A stretch of DNA of 19,953 nucleotides, from NCBI GenBank assembly GCA_030620455.1, contig JAUXEQ010000004.1, positions 1-19,953 of the forward strand. Reading direction: 5' to 3'. Source of the DNA: a bacterium (GTDB lineage Bacteria > UBP14 > UBA6098 > B30-G16). The notes under the pieces were generated by a model. The model saw nothing but the letters and a program-made list of their open reading frames with translations. It was not told the origin of the DNA and made no database searches. Within the stretch, counting starts at the first letter, position 1. The number at the start of each line of letters is the position of its first letter. Shown here one piece after another: positions 1 through 9,500 of this stretch. Position numbers and translations under genes: made by a program.

Positions 1-1458
1 CGTATCCTTGAAAATTTCGAATTTCTCCGATCTTTCGAACGGATCAATGTTTCCCGATGAGGGATAACCATTATTATCTTCGTCGCAAAATCTGAATAGT
101 AAATATCGACCCTCTGGAATAAATGCCCAGTACAAGTTCTCTCTATCTGACAGATTATAAGTTTCGATTTTATCTATCGATTTAGCGAGCATAATTTCGC
201 TTACACAAAACTTAGGTGTTCTGACCCATAGTTGCCCCAGTGTTCGATTTGGATATGTTACTGTTAAGGATTCAATTTTACAATTCTCAAATTCGTCGCA
301 CAGTGAATCTAAAACTAAAGTTTCTACATCACTCACAGGAATTTTTGGATCAACAATAAGTTTAAGAATATTGCTTTGCGTTTTCTCCACCTTAAAATAA
401 TTTTTGTAGGTTTCAAAAACAGCGCTAAAAGGTTCATCAAAAATCAGATAGACTTCTCGAGCATTTATTGTAACTCGCTTCTTTGAATTCTTTAACTCGG
501 GTGGAGCTGTGTCTAAATCCGCAAGATTAAAAATCGATCTTGAAATAGAATCACAATTATTATTAAAATCACAGAACACAATATCGATATCGAATGTATC
601 TGGCAGACTTTCGAATCTCATAAATACTGTGCTCGAATCTTTCGGTGCCAACCACACATTAGTTAGCTTACAGCTTTCAACACTTGCATTTATTTTGTTC
701 AGTTGCGGCTTGCTATCGAAGGAAATTTTCAATGTAGAATTATCTCTCATTTCAACTAAAGAGATTTTCGGTGGTATCGTATCTACATCTGTCATAGATA
801 TCATTATCCCTTTCGACATTGTCGGTATTCTATTCCTTGAAACGCCTATTTTTATCGGTATGCCATCGCCTTTCAAAACCTTAGCAAGAAGATAATATTC
901 ACCTTTAGGAAGATAATTTAGTGTAAATGAGCCGTCATCTCCAGACCACGTGCTCCTAATAACATCATTAAAACTAATATCCTCGTAAGCCTCTATAATA
1001 GCGTCGGTTACAGGCGTAAAAGTCCTCGATTCATAAACATACCCACTTATTAAACCGCTGTCGATCGATTCACCGGTTGAGAACGCAAAGGACTGCGTTG
1101 TTCCCATCATGTTTTTCCTAAGATCTGTCAGAGTTGGCAAAACAGACACAACATATGTTGCCTTTTCCTCAAATGGGCTGTGTTTAATTACTACTTTCCT
1201 TCCTCTAAAATTAATCTTCATATCCTCCAGAGTTGGCTGAATTACAAAATTCTCAGGATCCTTAACAATTCCTTCGCTAAATTCGATTGTAATTATTGCA
1301 TCGACATCAACCGATCTTTCCATATCAGAAGGCGTTGTTTCTATAATTTTCGGTGGCGTTTTATCGATCGGACCACCAGGTGGACTCTGAATCTTCGCAC
1401 AACCTGCAACAACTAAAATTAACATTAATACCGATATCTTTATATTTCTATTATTCAT
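1..1458 (-). CDS. Ig-like domain lipoprotein, C-terminus cut by window edge
   Basis: An open frame of 486 codons runs from ATG 1458 off the left edge without a stop. The N-terminus (MNNRNIKISVLMLILVVAGC) is a lipoprotein signal with lipobox V-A-G-C, Cys20 being the lipidation site. It is followed by a Gly/Pro linker (QSPPGGPIDKTPPKI) typical of Bacteroidota Ig-like lipoproteins. Residues ~35-135 look like a bacterial Ig-like (SbsA-type) domain (PSDMERSVDVDAIITIEFSE). Residues ~140-200 resemble a carboxypeptidase-regulatory-like fold (ISGYVYESRTFTPVTDAIIE ... GDDGSFTLNYLPKGEYYL). The last visible part, with GRYLLFRFCDEDNNGYP, matches the 'G.Y.lr...D.N.NG' motif near the C-terminus of this family, so probably few residues are missing. 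It is probably anchored in the outer membrane; its role is unknown. Only a weak GGA lies before the ATG. A terminator upstream separates it from the preceding secreted-protein gene. Confidence 0.85.
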   Translation of the reverse strand, partial: MNNRNIKISVLMLILVVAGCAKIQSPPGGPIDKTPPKIIETTPSDMERSVDVDAIITIEFSEGIVKDPENFVIQPTLEDMKINFRGRKVVIKHSPFEEKATYVVSVLPTLTDLRKNMMGTTQSFAFSTGESIDSGLISGYVYESRTFTPVTDAIIEAYEDISFNDVIRSTWSGDDGSFTLNYLPKGEYYLLAKVLKGDGIPIKIGVSRNRIPTMSKGIMISMTDVDTIPPKISLVEMRDNSTLKISFDSKPQLNKINASVESCKLTNVWLAPKDSSTVFMRFESLPDTFDIDIVFCDFNNNCDSISRSIFNLADLDTAPPELKNSKKRVTINAREVYLIFDEPFSAVFETYKNYFKVEKTQSNILKLIVDPKIPVSDVETLVLDSLCDEFENCKIESLTVTYPNRTLGQLWVRTPKFCVSEIMLAKSIDKIETYNLSDRENLYWAFIPEGRYLLFRFCDEDNNGYPSSGNIDPFERSEKFEIFKDT

Positions 1459-1533
1459 AGAATCCAATATATACATCCATAAATCCCACACTAAGCAGTT
1501 TTATAGACCAAATGGAAAAACAAAGCATCCATC

Positions 1534-1564
1534 AAAAAAAAGCTCCCCTTTCTTAGGGGAGCTT
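1534..1564 (-). terminator. Rho-independent terminator of the 1,562-residue secreted protein gene
   Basis: On the minus strand AAGCTCCCC and GGGGAGCTT form a perfect 9-bp stem (1556-1564 with 1540-1548) with a 7-base loop. The stem runs into a run of T (1541-1534). It lies about 25 bases after the stop at 1590. The gap 1459-1589 holds this element and presumably the promoter of the lipoprotein gene: there is a TATATT about 12 bases before its ATG and a TATAAA further up, but no convincing -35. Confidence 0.9.
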
Positions 1565-1589
1565 AAAACATCTGTGTTGCAGAATCGAC

Positions 1590-4500
1590 TTATTTTACAT
1601 AGAAAGCTCGACTCGATATGGAGTAACCATCGTAACTGAGCGTAACCATGTAAAGTCCCGATTGCAGCCCATCTGCATTCCAGTTTATAACATGATGACC
1701 TGCTGTCATAGAGCCTTTGTATAGCTCCGCAACCCGTATTCCTGTAATATCGTAAATAGTGAGTTCAACGTTATTTGCTTCAGGTATATCAAATGAGATA
1801 TCGGTAGTGGAGTTAAATGGATTAGGACAAATATTCAGCATGAACGCTGTCGGAACGCTTGCCGGAATTTCCTTTACTTCTGTATTCTCAATAGCATTTA
1901 AATCGAGAATCGCACCAATAAGACATCCTCCAATATCCCAAATGCTTGTAACTGAAGCAAGGTAAACCGATGTGTATACGGCTCTTCCAAACATTACACC
2001 GACAATGCTGAGTGTATCTCCATTCGCATAATAAATTTTTTGAGTACCAGTTCCGGGGTCAAGGAAATCTACATAGTCGTCAGCAGGGGTTTGGTATGGA
2101 TAAGTTCCTCTCCAATGTATAGTTCCAGCACCAAAGAATCTCTCAAAAGATTCTACTTTCTGAACATTACCAGTAGCCATTCTGCTACCGTCAGCACCAG
2201 TGAAATTAAACAGGTTTAGAAGCTCTGTGCCACTATAATCCTGTGCAAAGTCGGGTCCCTGGATGAATATGAATCCACCATGATCGATGTAATCGACTAC
2301 TGCTGCTCTCATTACAATTGGGAAATTACTATCTGTGGCTCTGGTTCCGAAAACCACAAACACGCCGCTTCCATCAAGAGTTCCTCTGTAATCGTCAAGA
2401 TTGTATTTTTCGTTTACTGTAATATCCTCGTCTTGATCAGTTATCGTGTACTCTGAAGTATCCACGCCTATATTGTTTAGGACTTGAGTAAACAGCTCGG
2501 TAAATCCTTCTCCGCCGTCAAAATCGATAATTAGAACGCGATTCCTATCTGGTTCTACATGTACATCTACAGTATATATACTCGATGGAATGGATGTACC
2601 TAAATCTGTGTATTTTGTTATAACGTAATACGAGTATGAACCACCGTCATGAATATCACGAGTGATTGTGTAACATGTATCGGTCGCGGAAGAACTTGTA
2701 TAAATTGGACTACCGCCACCATCATAAAGCTCGTAGTGATCAACATCGAGATATGCACTTGAAGGCTTTCGCCAGCAAATCGTGAGTGAAATAGGTCCAG
2801 ACAATGGTCTCGATCTGGGTGAAAAGCTACTATAAAATCTATCGACTGGATGATAATAAGGAAGCATAAGATCTATAGACCTCGATGACATTACAGGGAA
2901 AGTTGTATCTTTCGTCGCGAAATATTCTTTTTCTGCACTTACCGTCTTATTACCCCATTCAACATCAGTGTATACCACTCTTCCACTTGTTGTCGTTATC
3001 GTTGGCAACATACCGGTCATTCGAATTGTAATTCCAGAATAGTCCGTTCTTCCTTCAAGAGTTGCGTTTACTGTTACCGAAACTTTGGATGGTGTTATTC
3101 TAAACGTAACAGTAGTATCTCCAGATAGAATTATAGTTTCGCTTGCGGGATCGTAACCTGTATAACTCACATCGATTTTGTATCTTTCCATAGGACGATC
3201 GAACGAACATTTACCATCAGTACCCGTTACATCGGAAAGTGTTCCATATATGGGATTGCTTATATCTACGTCTGCACCTACAATAGGATCACCAGATCGC
3301 GAATCTAAGACTTCACATGTAACTGTGTATAGAATCTGATTAATATAGAAATTCACAGTTTCATCGGCGTCGACAATTGTTACATCGTTCGTGTCAGCAT
3401 TATAGCCAACACCATAACTCGCAATAAGTTCGTATGAACCAGCAAGCAAATTACCGATTTCAAAGTAACCTGATGGATGCGAACTAAACTCGCCTATACC
3501 CACGACTGTAATATCTACTCCACCGGTTGCTGCACCATCTACATAAGTAGTTCCTGAAATAGCGTATGTCGGTAATTCCAAATACACATCTACAACCACA
3601 TCATGATCGATAATGGTAACACTAATTGTAGTATCGATATAATCGTCAGCTTCAACTTCAAGATTAGTAACTCCCGGGAAAATCTTTCCGACCTTGTAAA
3701 AACCAGAAGCATCGGTTGTATCTGTGAAACCAGCCATCCAAATTCTCGCACCTTCTATTGGATGCGAATGCAGAGCGCTGTATACATTTCCAGAAACATA
3801 GTACTTATCACGACCGCAAAATGTCCCGTATCTAACATAAGCTTGCTCGCCAATAACTATCGAAATATTGCCAACGTCTCTCATATTCACATAGTCGGAA
3901 TCGTCGGGTGGTGGTCCTGCAATTGGTGCTACAGCAATCTGAAGGCACCAGTATTCATCTTCGAATATCACAGTAGGATCCCACCTAATAATCTGTTCTA
4001 ACGCAGTTTGATCCTGGTATCTAATTAACCACTCGTTTCTAACACAGTTGTTCCTGAAATCGCTAATCCACTTAACGAACGGCGGTGCATCTGGATTATA
4101 TATATAAGGTGAAAATCCTATTGGTGGTGGCAATGGTTTATCAAGAGTATCAAAAGCATCATAAGCTATTGTATGATCACTATTAACACCAATAATTACA
4201 TCAGAACTATCGATACCTGGATCGATAACTTTTATATGTAAATCGAAAACAGGACCGCAGGCTGTATCTCCTGTGGTGAATGGCCATCCTAAATTAAGGA
4301 AATGCCGCGTTGGATCGAGGTCCTCTGCATGAACGTATATTTCATACTCAGTAAAGCGATCCAGTACTCCCGGATTGTATACTATTCCATAACCATTGGG
4401 AAGTACAGTCCAATCTAACGATGAAGTAACATTGACACCATCAAACAATACATAAACAGAATCTCTATCTATGCCAATGTCATCCGTTAATATGAATTCT

Positions 4501-6278
4501 ATGTCTGTAAATACTGATACTTCAAATTCACCAGATAAAGGTTTTATAATTTGAATGTGAGGATTGGGATCCATAGAACTAGAATCAGCGACAATTGCTT
4601 GAAGCTTAATAATGTCCCCAACAGGAATATCAACAAATTCAGTGGGATAACTCTTAAGATTCGCCCAGGTCATTGCATCCAGTGATGTGCCGTAACCCAC
4701 GAATAGTTTAAGCCTTAATGGATCTGGAAGTTCTGGTATGAGAGTACGATCCCAGGAAACCGTTACAACGGGTCCGGTTACATCGTGAACTTCAACATCC
4801 CATGTCATAGAGCCGTAATCGAATTTTCTTATATCTTTAGAAAGCATAGTATACATGAAGTATGAAGGATCGCTAATAGGGAAGTATCCATAAAAACCGG
4901 GTATATCGAACTGAGGAAAATCGTTATCCGGATCGAAAAGGTCGCTTGCCAAGGGGTGCTGTCCAAACGTCAAATCGCTTGTGCTTCCGGAACCATCACC
5001 AATAGTAACAAGCATCTGCCATACATTTCCTACAGCCAAAGCCAAAAATTCTCTTTCTAAACTCGCCGAGCAATTTCCAGCCAAATCACATGCTTCGACT
5101 CGAATTGTATGTGAACCTGCTGGATCCCATCCTGTTGGTGGGTATGGTGGTATATCGACATCGTAAGTCATATGAGCAACGCCCAATGCGGTTTTCCGAA
5201 TCATATCATCGGGTATCATTGTTGTTCCGTCAAGGTACACATGTATTGTCGTAGCGTTAACACCTACACCAAAATCTTCGACTCTAAGAGCTATGTGCTC
5301 GAATGGATTAGCAAGAGTATCGATTCCCACAGGACCAATGCTCCATGAATTATATACTGGAGGTATAGTATCTGCTTCGGGGATCGCTGCTATCTGGAAA
5401 CACCATTTTACCTCTGGCATAACAAAAGGTGTATCGCATAAATCTATCGAATTAACAAGCACACAAATCTCAGACTCGGTCGGGTAATCAATAATAGGAA
5501 CATATTCAAAGTTATACCCACCAATAGTAGGTATGAAAACACCAGCAGTGGTTATATCTGCAAGAGAATCTGCAAGACCATCCTTATCTAAGTCTATCTC
5601 GAGTTCCACACTAGTATTAGCTAAATCTACACCTGAAACATCATCTGTTATTGTGAATTTTATTACTTCAGTTTCCCTAACACCCACAGCACCATCTGGT
5701 GGAAATAGATTTGAGACAACTGGTGGTAGATGGTCGACTGCTCCAATAGTGGTAATCCTAATAACAGCTTCTTCGAGAACGTGGTAAGTAATGCTATTAT
5801 CAACAAACATATCAACCCAATCAGTAGGCTCGTCCGTAGATCCTATAGCTCTCGTCCCAATGAAAGCCCTTTCTATGTTACCACCGTGAAGGCTATCTGG
5901 AATATCATCGATAACCCATTCAATATCTGCACCGGGAATTACTGCATACTCGGTGCGAACAACCCATTCATATATATCGGGTGTATTGTTTCGGGTATCC
6001 TTAATAAGAAAGGGATTCATTAATGGATCAAAACCATCCGTACTAGGCGCTACAAAGTAGGCTCGGAAACCACTGGGCATTGGTGGAGGAGCAATAATAT
6101 CCAATCCTGCTCCATCGTATCCATCAGTCGCTCCTGCGGTCATTCCCATCGTGATGTTCATAAATGCAGAATGGTCAATAGCGTTAACAGTTATATTATA
6201 TTCCCAACTAGTGCTTTGAGCAAAAGCCGATCCAGTTAGCAATAAGAATATTGCCAAACTAAATATTGCCTTTCTCAT
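1590..6278 (-). CDS. Secreted multidomain protein with Ig-like, carboxypeptidase-regulatory-like and type IX sorting domains
   Basis: A 1,562-residue exported protein. Residues 1-20 (MRKAIFSLAIFLLLTGSAFA) are a Sec signal peptide cut before Gln21. Three divergent copies of a ~90-residue module (ATDGYD..D..APPP...GF.AYF type) lie near residues 25-115, 416-500 and 674-760. Ig-like domains lie between them (from ~181, PPVVSNLFPPDGAVGV; ~301; ~566). Carboxypeptidase-regulatory-like folds start near 824, 903 and 983 (YYVSGNVYSALHSHPIEGA; YAISGTTYVDGAATGGVD; YTVTCEVLDSRSGDPIVGA). A fibronectin III-like domain is near 1156-1235, followed from ~1246 by a glutamine-amidotransferase-like fold (RVLIIDFDGG). 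Residues ~1474-1562 are the type IX sorting domain (CPNPFNSTTDISFDIPE ... YDITGIRVAEL ... SGLYMVTLS). It is probably surface-attached or released after crossing the outer membrane. No catalytic site is recognised, so an adhesive or structural role is inference. An ideal AAGGAGG precedes the ATG. Confidence 0.92.
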   Translation of the reverse strand: MRKAIFSLAIFLLLTGSAFAQSTSWEYNITVNAIDHSAFMNITMGMTAGATDGYDGAGLDIIAPPPMPSGFRAYFVAPSTDGFDPLMNPFLIKDTRNNTPDIYEWVVRTEYAVIPGADIEWVIDDIPDSLHGGNIERAFIGTRAIGSTDEPTDWVDMFVDNSITYHVLEEAVIRITTIGAVDHLPPVVSNLFPPDGAVGVRETEVIKFTITDDVSGVDLANTSVELEIDLDKDGLADSLADITTAGVFIPTIGGYNFEYVPIIDYPTESEICVLVNSIDLCDTPFVMPEVKWCFQIAAIPEADTIPPVYNSWSIGPVGIDTLANPFEHIALRVEDFGVGVNATTIHVYLDGTTMIPDDMIRKTALGVAHMTYDVDIPPYPPTGWDPAGSHTIRVEACDLAGNCSASLEREFLALAVGNVWQMLVTIGDGSGSTSDLTFGQHPLASDLFDPDNDFPQFDIPGFYGYFPISDPSYFMYTMLSKDIRKFDYGSMTWDVEVHDVTGPVVTVSWDRTLIPELPDPLRLKLFVGYGTSLDAMTWANLKSYPTEFVDIPVGDIIKLQAIVADSSSMDPNPHIQIIKPLSGEFEVSVFTDIEFILTDDIGIDRDSVYVLFDGVNVTSSLDWTVLPNGYGIVYNPGVLDRFTEYEIYVHAEDLDPTRHFLNLGWPFTTGDTACGPVFDLHIKVIDPGIDSSDVIIGVNSDHTIAYDAFDTLDKPLPPPIGFSPYIYNPDAPPFVKWISDFRNNCVRNEWLIRYQDQTALEQIIRWDPTVIFEDEYWCLQIAVAPIAGPPPDDSDYVNMRDVGNISIVIGEQAYVRYGTFCGRDKYYVSGNVYSALHSHPIEGARIWMAGFTDTTDASGFYKVGKIFPGVTNLEVEADDYIDTTISVTIIDHDVVVDVYLELPTYAISGTTYVDGAATGGVDITVVGIGEFSSHPSGYFEIGNLLAGSYELIASYGVGYNADTNDVTIVDADETVNFYINQILYTVTCEVLDSRSGDPIVGADVDISNPIYGTLSDVTGTDGKCSFDRPMERYKIDVSYTGYDPASETIILSGDTTVTFRITPSKVSVTVNATLEGRTDYSGITIRMTGMLPTITTTSGRVVYTDVEWGNKTVSAEKEYFATKDTTFPVMSSRSIDLMLPYYHPVDRFYSSFSPRSRPLSGPISLTICWRKPSSAYLDVDHYELYDGGGSPIYTSSSATDTCYTITRDIHDGGSYSYYVITKYTDLGTSIPSSIYTVDVHVEPDRNRVLIIDFDGGEGFTELFTQVLNNIGVDTSEYTITDQDEDITVNEKYNLDDYRGTLDGSGVFVVFGTRATDSNFPIVMRAAVVDYIDHGGFIFIQGPDFAQDYSGTELLNLFNFTGADGSRMATGNVQKVESFERFFGAGTIHWRGTYPYQTPADDYVDFLDPGTGTQKIYYANGDTLSIVGVMFGRAVYTSVYLASVTSIWDIGGCLIGAILDLNAIENTEVKEIPASVPTAFMLNICPNPFNSTTDISFDIPEANNVELTIYDITGIRVAELYKGSMTAGHHVINWNADGLQSGLYMVTLSYDGYSISSRAFYVK

Positions 6279-6283
6279 AGTAT

Positions 6284-6290
6284 CCTCCTT
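6284..6290 (-). promoter_or_regulatory. Ribosome binding site AAGGAGG of the 1,562-residue protein
   Basis: AAGGAGG lies 5 bases upstream of ATG 6278 on the minus strand. It fixes this ATG as the start, which also begins the signal peptide exactly. Confidence 0.9.
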
Positions 6291-6331
6291 TCATAGGATT
6301 TTTTGTTTTCTTGATTGAGTTTTTGATTACA

Positions 6332-6360
6332 ATTAAAAACAATCATCAAATTTTTTCCAA
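6332..6360 (-). promoter_or_regulatory. Possible promoter of the 1,562-residue protein gene
   Basis: On the minus strand TTGGAA (6360-6355, 4/6 to TTGACA) and TTTAAT (6337-6332, 5/6 to TATAAT) are 17 bases apart, about 55 bases before the ATG. The surrounding sequence is A/T-rich, so chance matches are likely. A promoter somewhere here is expected because a strong terminator lies just upstream at 6461-6488. Confidence 0.35.
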
Positions 6361-6455
6361 TCCTTCCTCTACATCCTGCAGAAATAAAAATCTCAAACGT
6401 AAAGCTTAAAACGAACAACTTAATATCTAATTATCTATTTCTCATCCCCTTAAAA

Positions 6456-6488
6456 ATTCAGGCTGGGGTCCATTTAAGGACCCCAGCC
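6456..6488 (-). terminator. Rho-independent terminator of the giant secreted protein gene
   Basis: GGCTGGGGTCC (6461-6471) and GGACCCCAGCC (6478-6488) form a perfect 11-bp GC-rich stem with a 6-base loop. On the minus strand it is followed by TGAATTTTT. It starts 14 bases after the stop codon at 6503. Confidence 0.92.
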
Positions 6489-6502
6489 GATTCTCTATAA
6501 GT

Positions 6503-9500
6503 TTACTTAGAGAGCATCATTGTCTTTGTATTTGTGTAGTTTTTAGCAGTTAGTCTGTATAAGTAAACTCCACTTGGAACTTCGTTTCCGAGATCGTCGG
6601 TTCCATCCCAAGTCACTGTCTTGTAGCCAGCTGTCTTTGTCTCATTAACCAGAGTCTTCACTTTGTGACCAGAGATATCATATACCTCGAGTCTTACATC
6701 TGAATCCTCAGGAATTTCATAAGCTATGACAGTAGCAACATTGAACGGATTAGGATAGTTACCACCAAGCTCGAATGCTGTTGGGATAACTGCCTTTTCT
6801 GCGACGAAATAGGCATTATTATCGTTCAGCATTACGTTCCCGGTTTCTCGGAGATTGATTCTATAGCCGTCACTGTATACGAGATATAGGTTGTAATCTT
6901 CAGGAACATCGTTCAGGTTAGTAATCATGCTCACGTTAATATCTGTATGAACTTTCCATATAAGCTCATCGTTCTCATCTCTATAATCCGTGTTTAGATG
7001 ATTCTCGATAAATACCTCAGGAGTGCCGGGCAATCCAAGAATAGATACCTTATCTATACCCTCGTCGTATCCTTTAGTTGCACCTTCTGCAACACCAATA
7101 ACAAGATTCTTTTCAATTTCGCCGGACTTAATGAGAATATTAGCATTCCAGATAGCAGTAAACACTGGTTTCTTTGTAGAGCCAACATCCTTAGAGTCTG
7201 GATCAGGTATTTCAAGTGTGCACGGTACGTTTGCCCAGACAATATGTCCACGACACTGTTCGAGAATAGTTGTTGCGACATATCCGTCCATCTCACAGTC
7301 GAAGTAATACGTATGAGTAATATCTAACGCACCTGTTGGTGTAACTTTAACATCTGTTATGTCGACATCTCCCCAGATTCCACCAATAAGGTTCCATGCT
7401 GAGAGAAGGTTGTCGAGTACAACACTATGTAAAGGATCACCACAAACACTCAGAATTGTTTCCTCATCATCAACTAGTACAAGGTAACCGTCACCAGGTG
7501 TCAGAATATCAGGTGCTGGTGTCCATGTATTACCACGATTAATATAAACGGTATAATCGCCAAATACTGATGTTCTGCTGAGATCATCCGGAATCACGGA
7601 TAGAGAAACCATGTTCCAACCGACACACAAGTCCCAATCACAGCATTCTATAACAGGAAGAACTTCAACTTCACTGCAGCCTACATTACCTGCAAGGTCT
7701 TCAGCACAAACCAGAACTAATTCACCCGCAGTTAGGGTAACAGCTGTTGAGGTTATAGAACCATCATCATTGGTAGGTATGCCTTCAACATAGGTAACGC
7801 TTCCGTCCAGAGACTTAATGCTAACATATACATAAGTAAAGTAAGCAATATCTCTGAAACCTTGACCGAGTAAATTATCTCTTATTCCATCTGGTTCTGC
7901 AACCATCGATGCCGCAGTCAGTGTGATAAGCCCGGGTACAACTTCAGGTGCTTTGGTATCTATTAGTACGAGCTTTCCGATCGATTCAGAATAACGAGCC
8001 TCATCGTAATCGAGTATATTACCAGCAACATCGCGACCCTTAACTAGAATGTATGCAAGACCGTTTCCATTAGGATCACTTGCTACAGTCCAACGATACT
8101 TGTATGTATTATTCGCAAAGAAGTACATTGGGAACGGATAGGAATCGTATCCACCCTCAGGCTGGTGCCAGAATGGATTATCTCTATCGTATACTGTTGC
8201 ATCTGTAGACCATAACAAGGCTTCAAGCAAGTCGTTGGGATCATCGACATGGAATCCATAGTGAGGTGCGCCATCGATTGTTACACGGAGGAAGTCCCAA
8301 ATTCTTCCATATGTGAAACCGTCGTAAGAAACGTAATCTTCAGCTGTCTCTGACTGATCGAATACCGTTTGCATCCAATGGATAAAGATATCAACCGTAT
8401 CCGCATTAGTTACCCAGATTATTTCACCGGGCATTTCATCATAAATACAAGTGAACATTGGATAACCGCTTGCCCTAACAAGATCCACTCTGTATTCAGG
8501 ATCATAGGTGTCAAGGAATACAAAGTTCGGGTGATCTGTTGGAATTACAGTTTCTGTCTCGATGTTCTCTTCATAAGTGGTGAATGTAATTCTTACAGGT
8601 CCATCGTATCGGTTATCCTGATCGTCCAAAATCCAATTGTATGCAAGGAATTCCAGTGTTTCTGGTTCCATTACGCATAGCGTATCGATAGTAATTGTTG
8701 TATCAACTGTATCACCATGTTCTACAATAACAGTCTCAGCTACAATGTAACATTCCTCATGGAACCTTACGAAGTATTGGACATCCTCAGGAATATAGAA
8801 CCATCTAACAATTCGGAAGTTTGAACCGCTGATGTTTCCACGATATTCATCCTCGATGACCATTTTTACACTGTCGGTAAAGATAAAGTCATCTGGATAA
8901 AGTTCGAATATAACATAGATGGAATCACCCATATATCCACCCTGTTCGGTAAAATCACGGATGAATGGATCATCAGGACCCGATGTATAATCCGGATTAT
9001 TGAATGTCAAGCACTGGAATCTATGTAAGTGGTCGAATCCCTCGATAACCGACTCATCGATGTAAATCCAGCCGGGATAATCAGGATATTTATTCTCGAT
9101 CTGCCATGGATAGATATCCTCTGCCCAAGGTTGAGTGAGATATCTCATTTCAGTAGTTTCAAGAGAATTATCGAGGTCGGTTCCTCTTGAAATGTAAGCC
9201 TCTCGAGGTACCTGAAGGTTAATTCTGTCTAAACAGAAATTATGCACATATTCTTCAGTCCAGACATCACCTAATATGTTATCGTATACGTTTGTGATAT
9301 AGTTAGTTCCCCAAACGTGTAATGTGTATAGACCTGGAATTAACTGACCATCACAATTCCAATCATAAATTAGAAGGTTTTTGTCTGGATCATACCAGAA
9401 ACCATCAGTTGGATCGGTATCGATTGGTAAATATCCATCATCATAAGGAAATTCGGTATCAGTAATCGGATAAACTGCGCCAGTAACTTGATCTACCCAT

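Noticed and set aside
509..895. Open frame of 128 codons on the plus strand
   Set aside because: Lies wholly opposite the Ig-like lipoprotein gene, whose lipobox and domains are clear; no ribosome binding site and no recognisable protein features.
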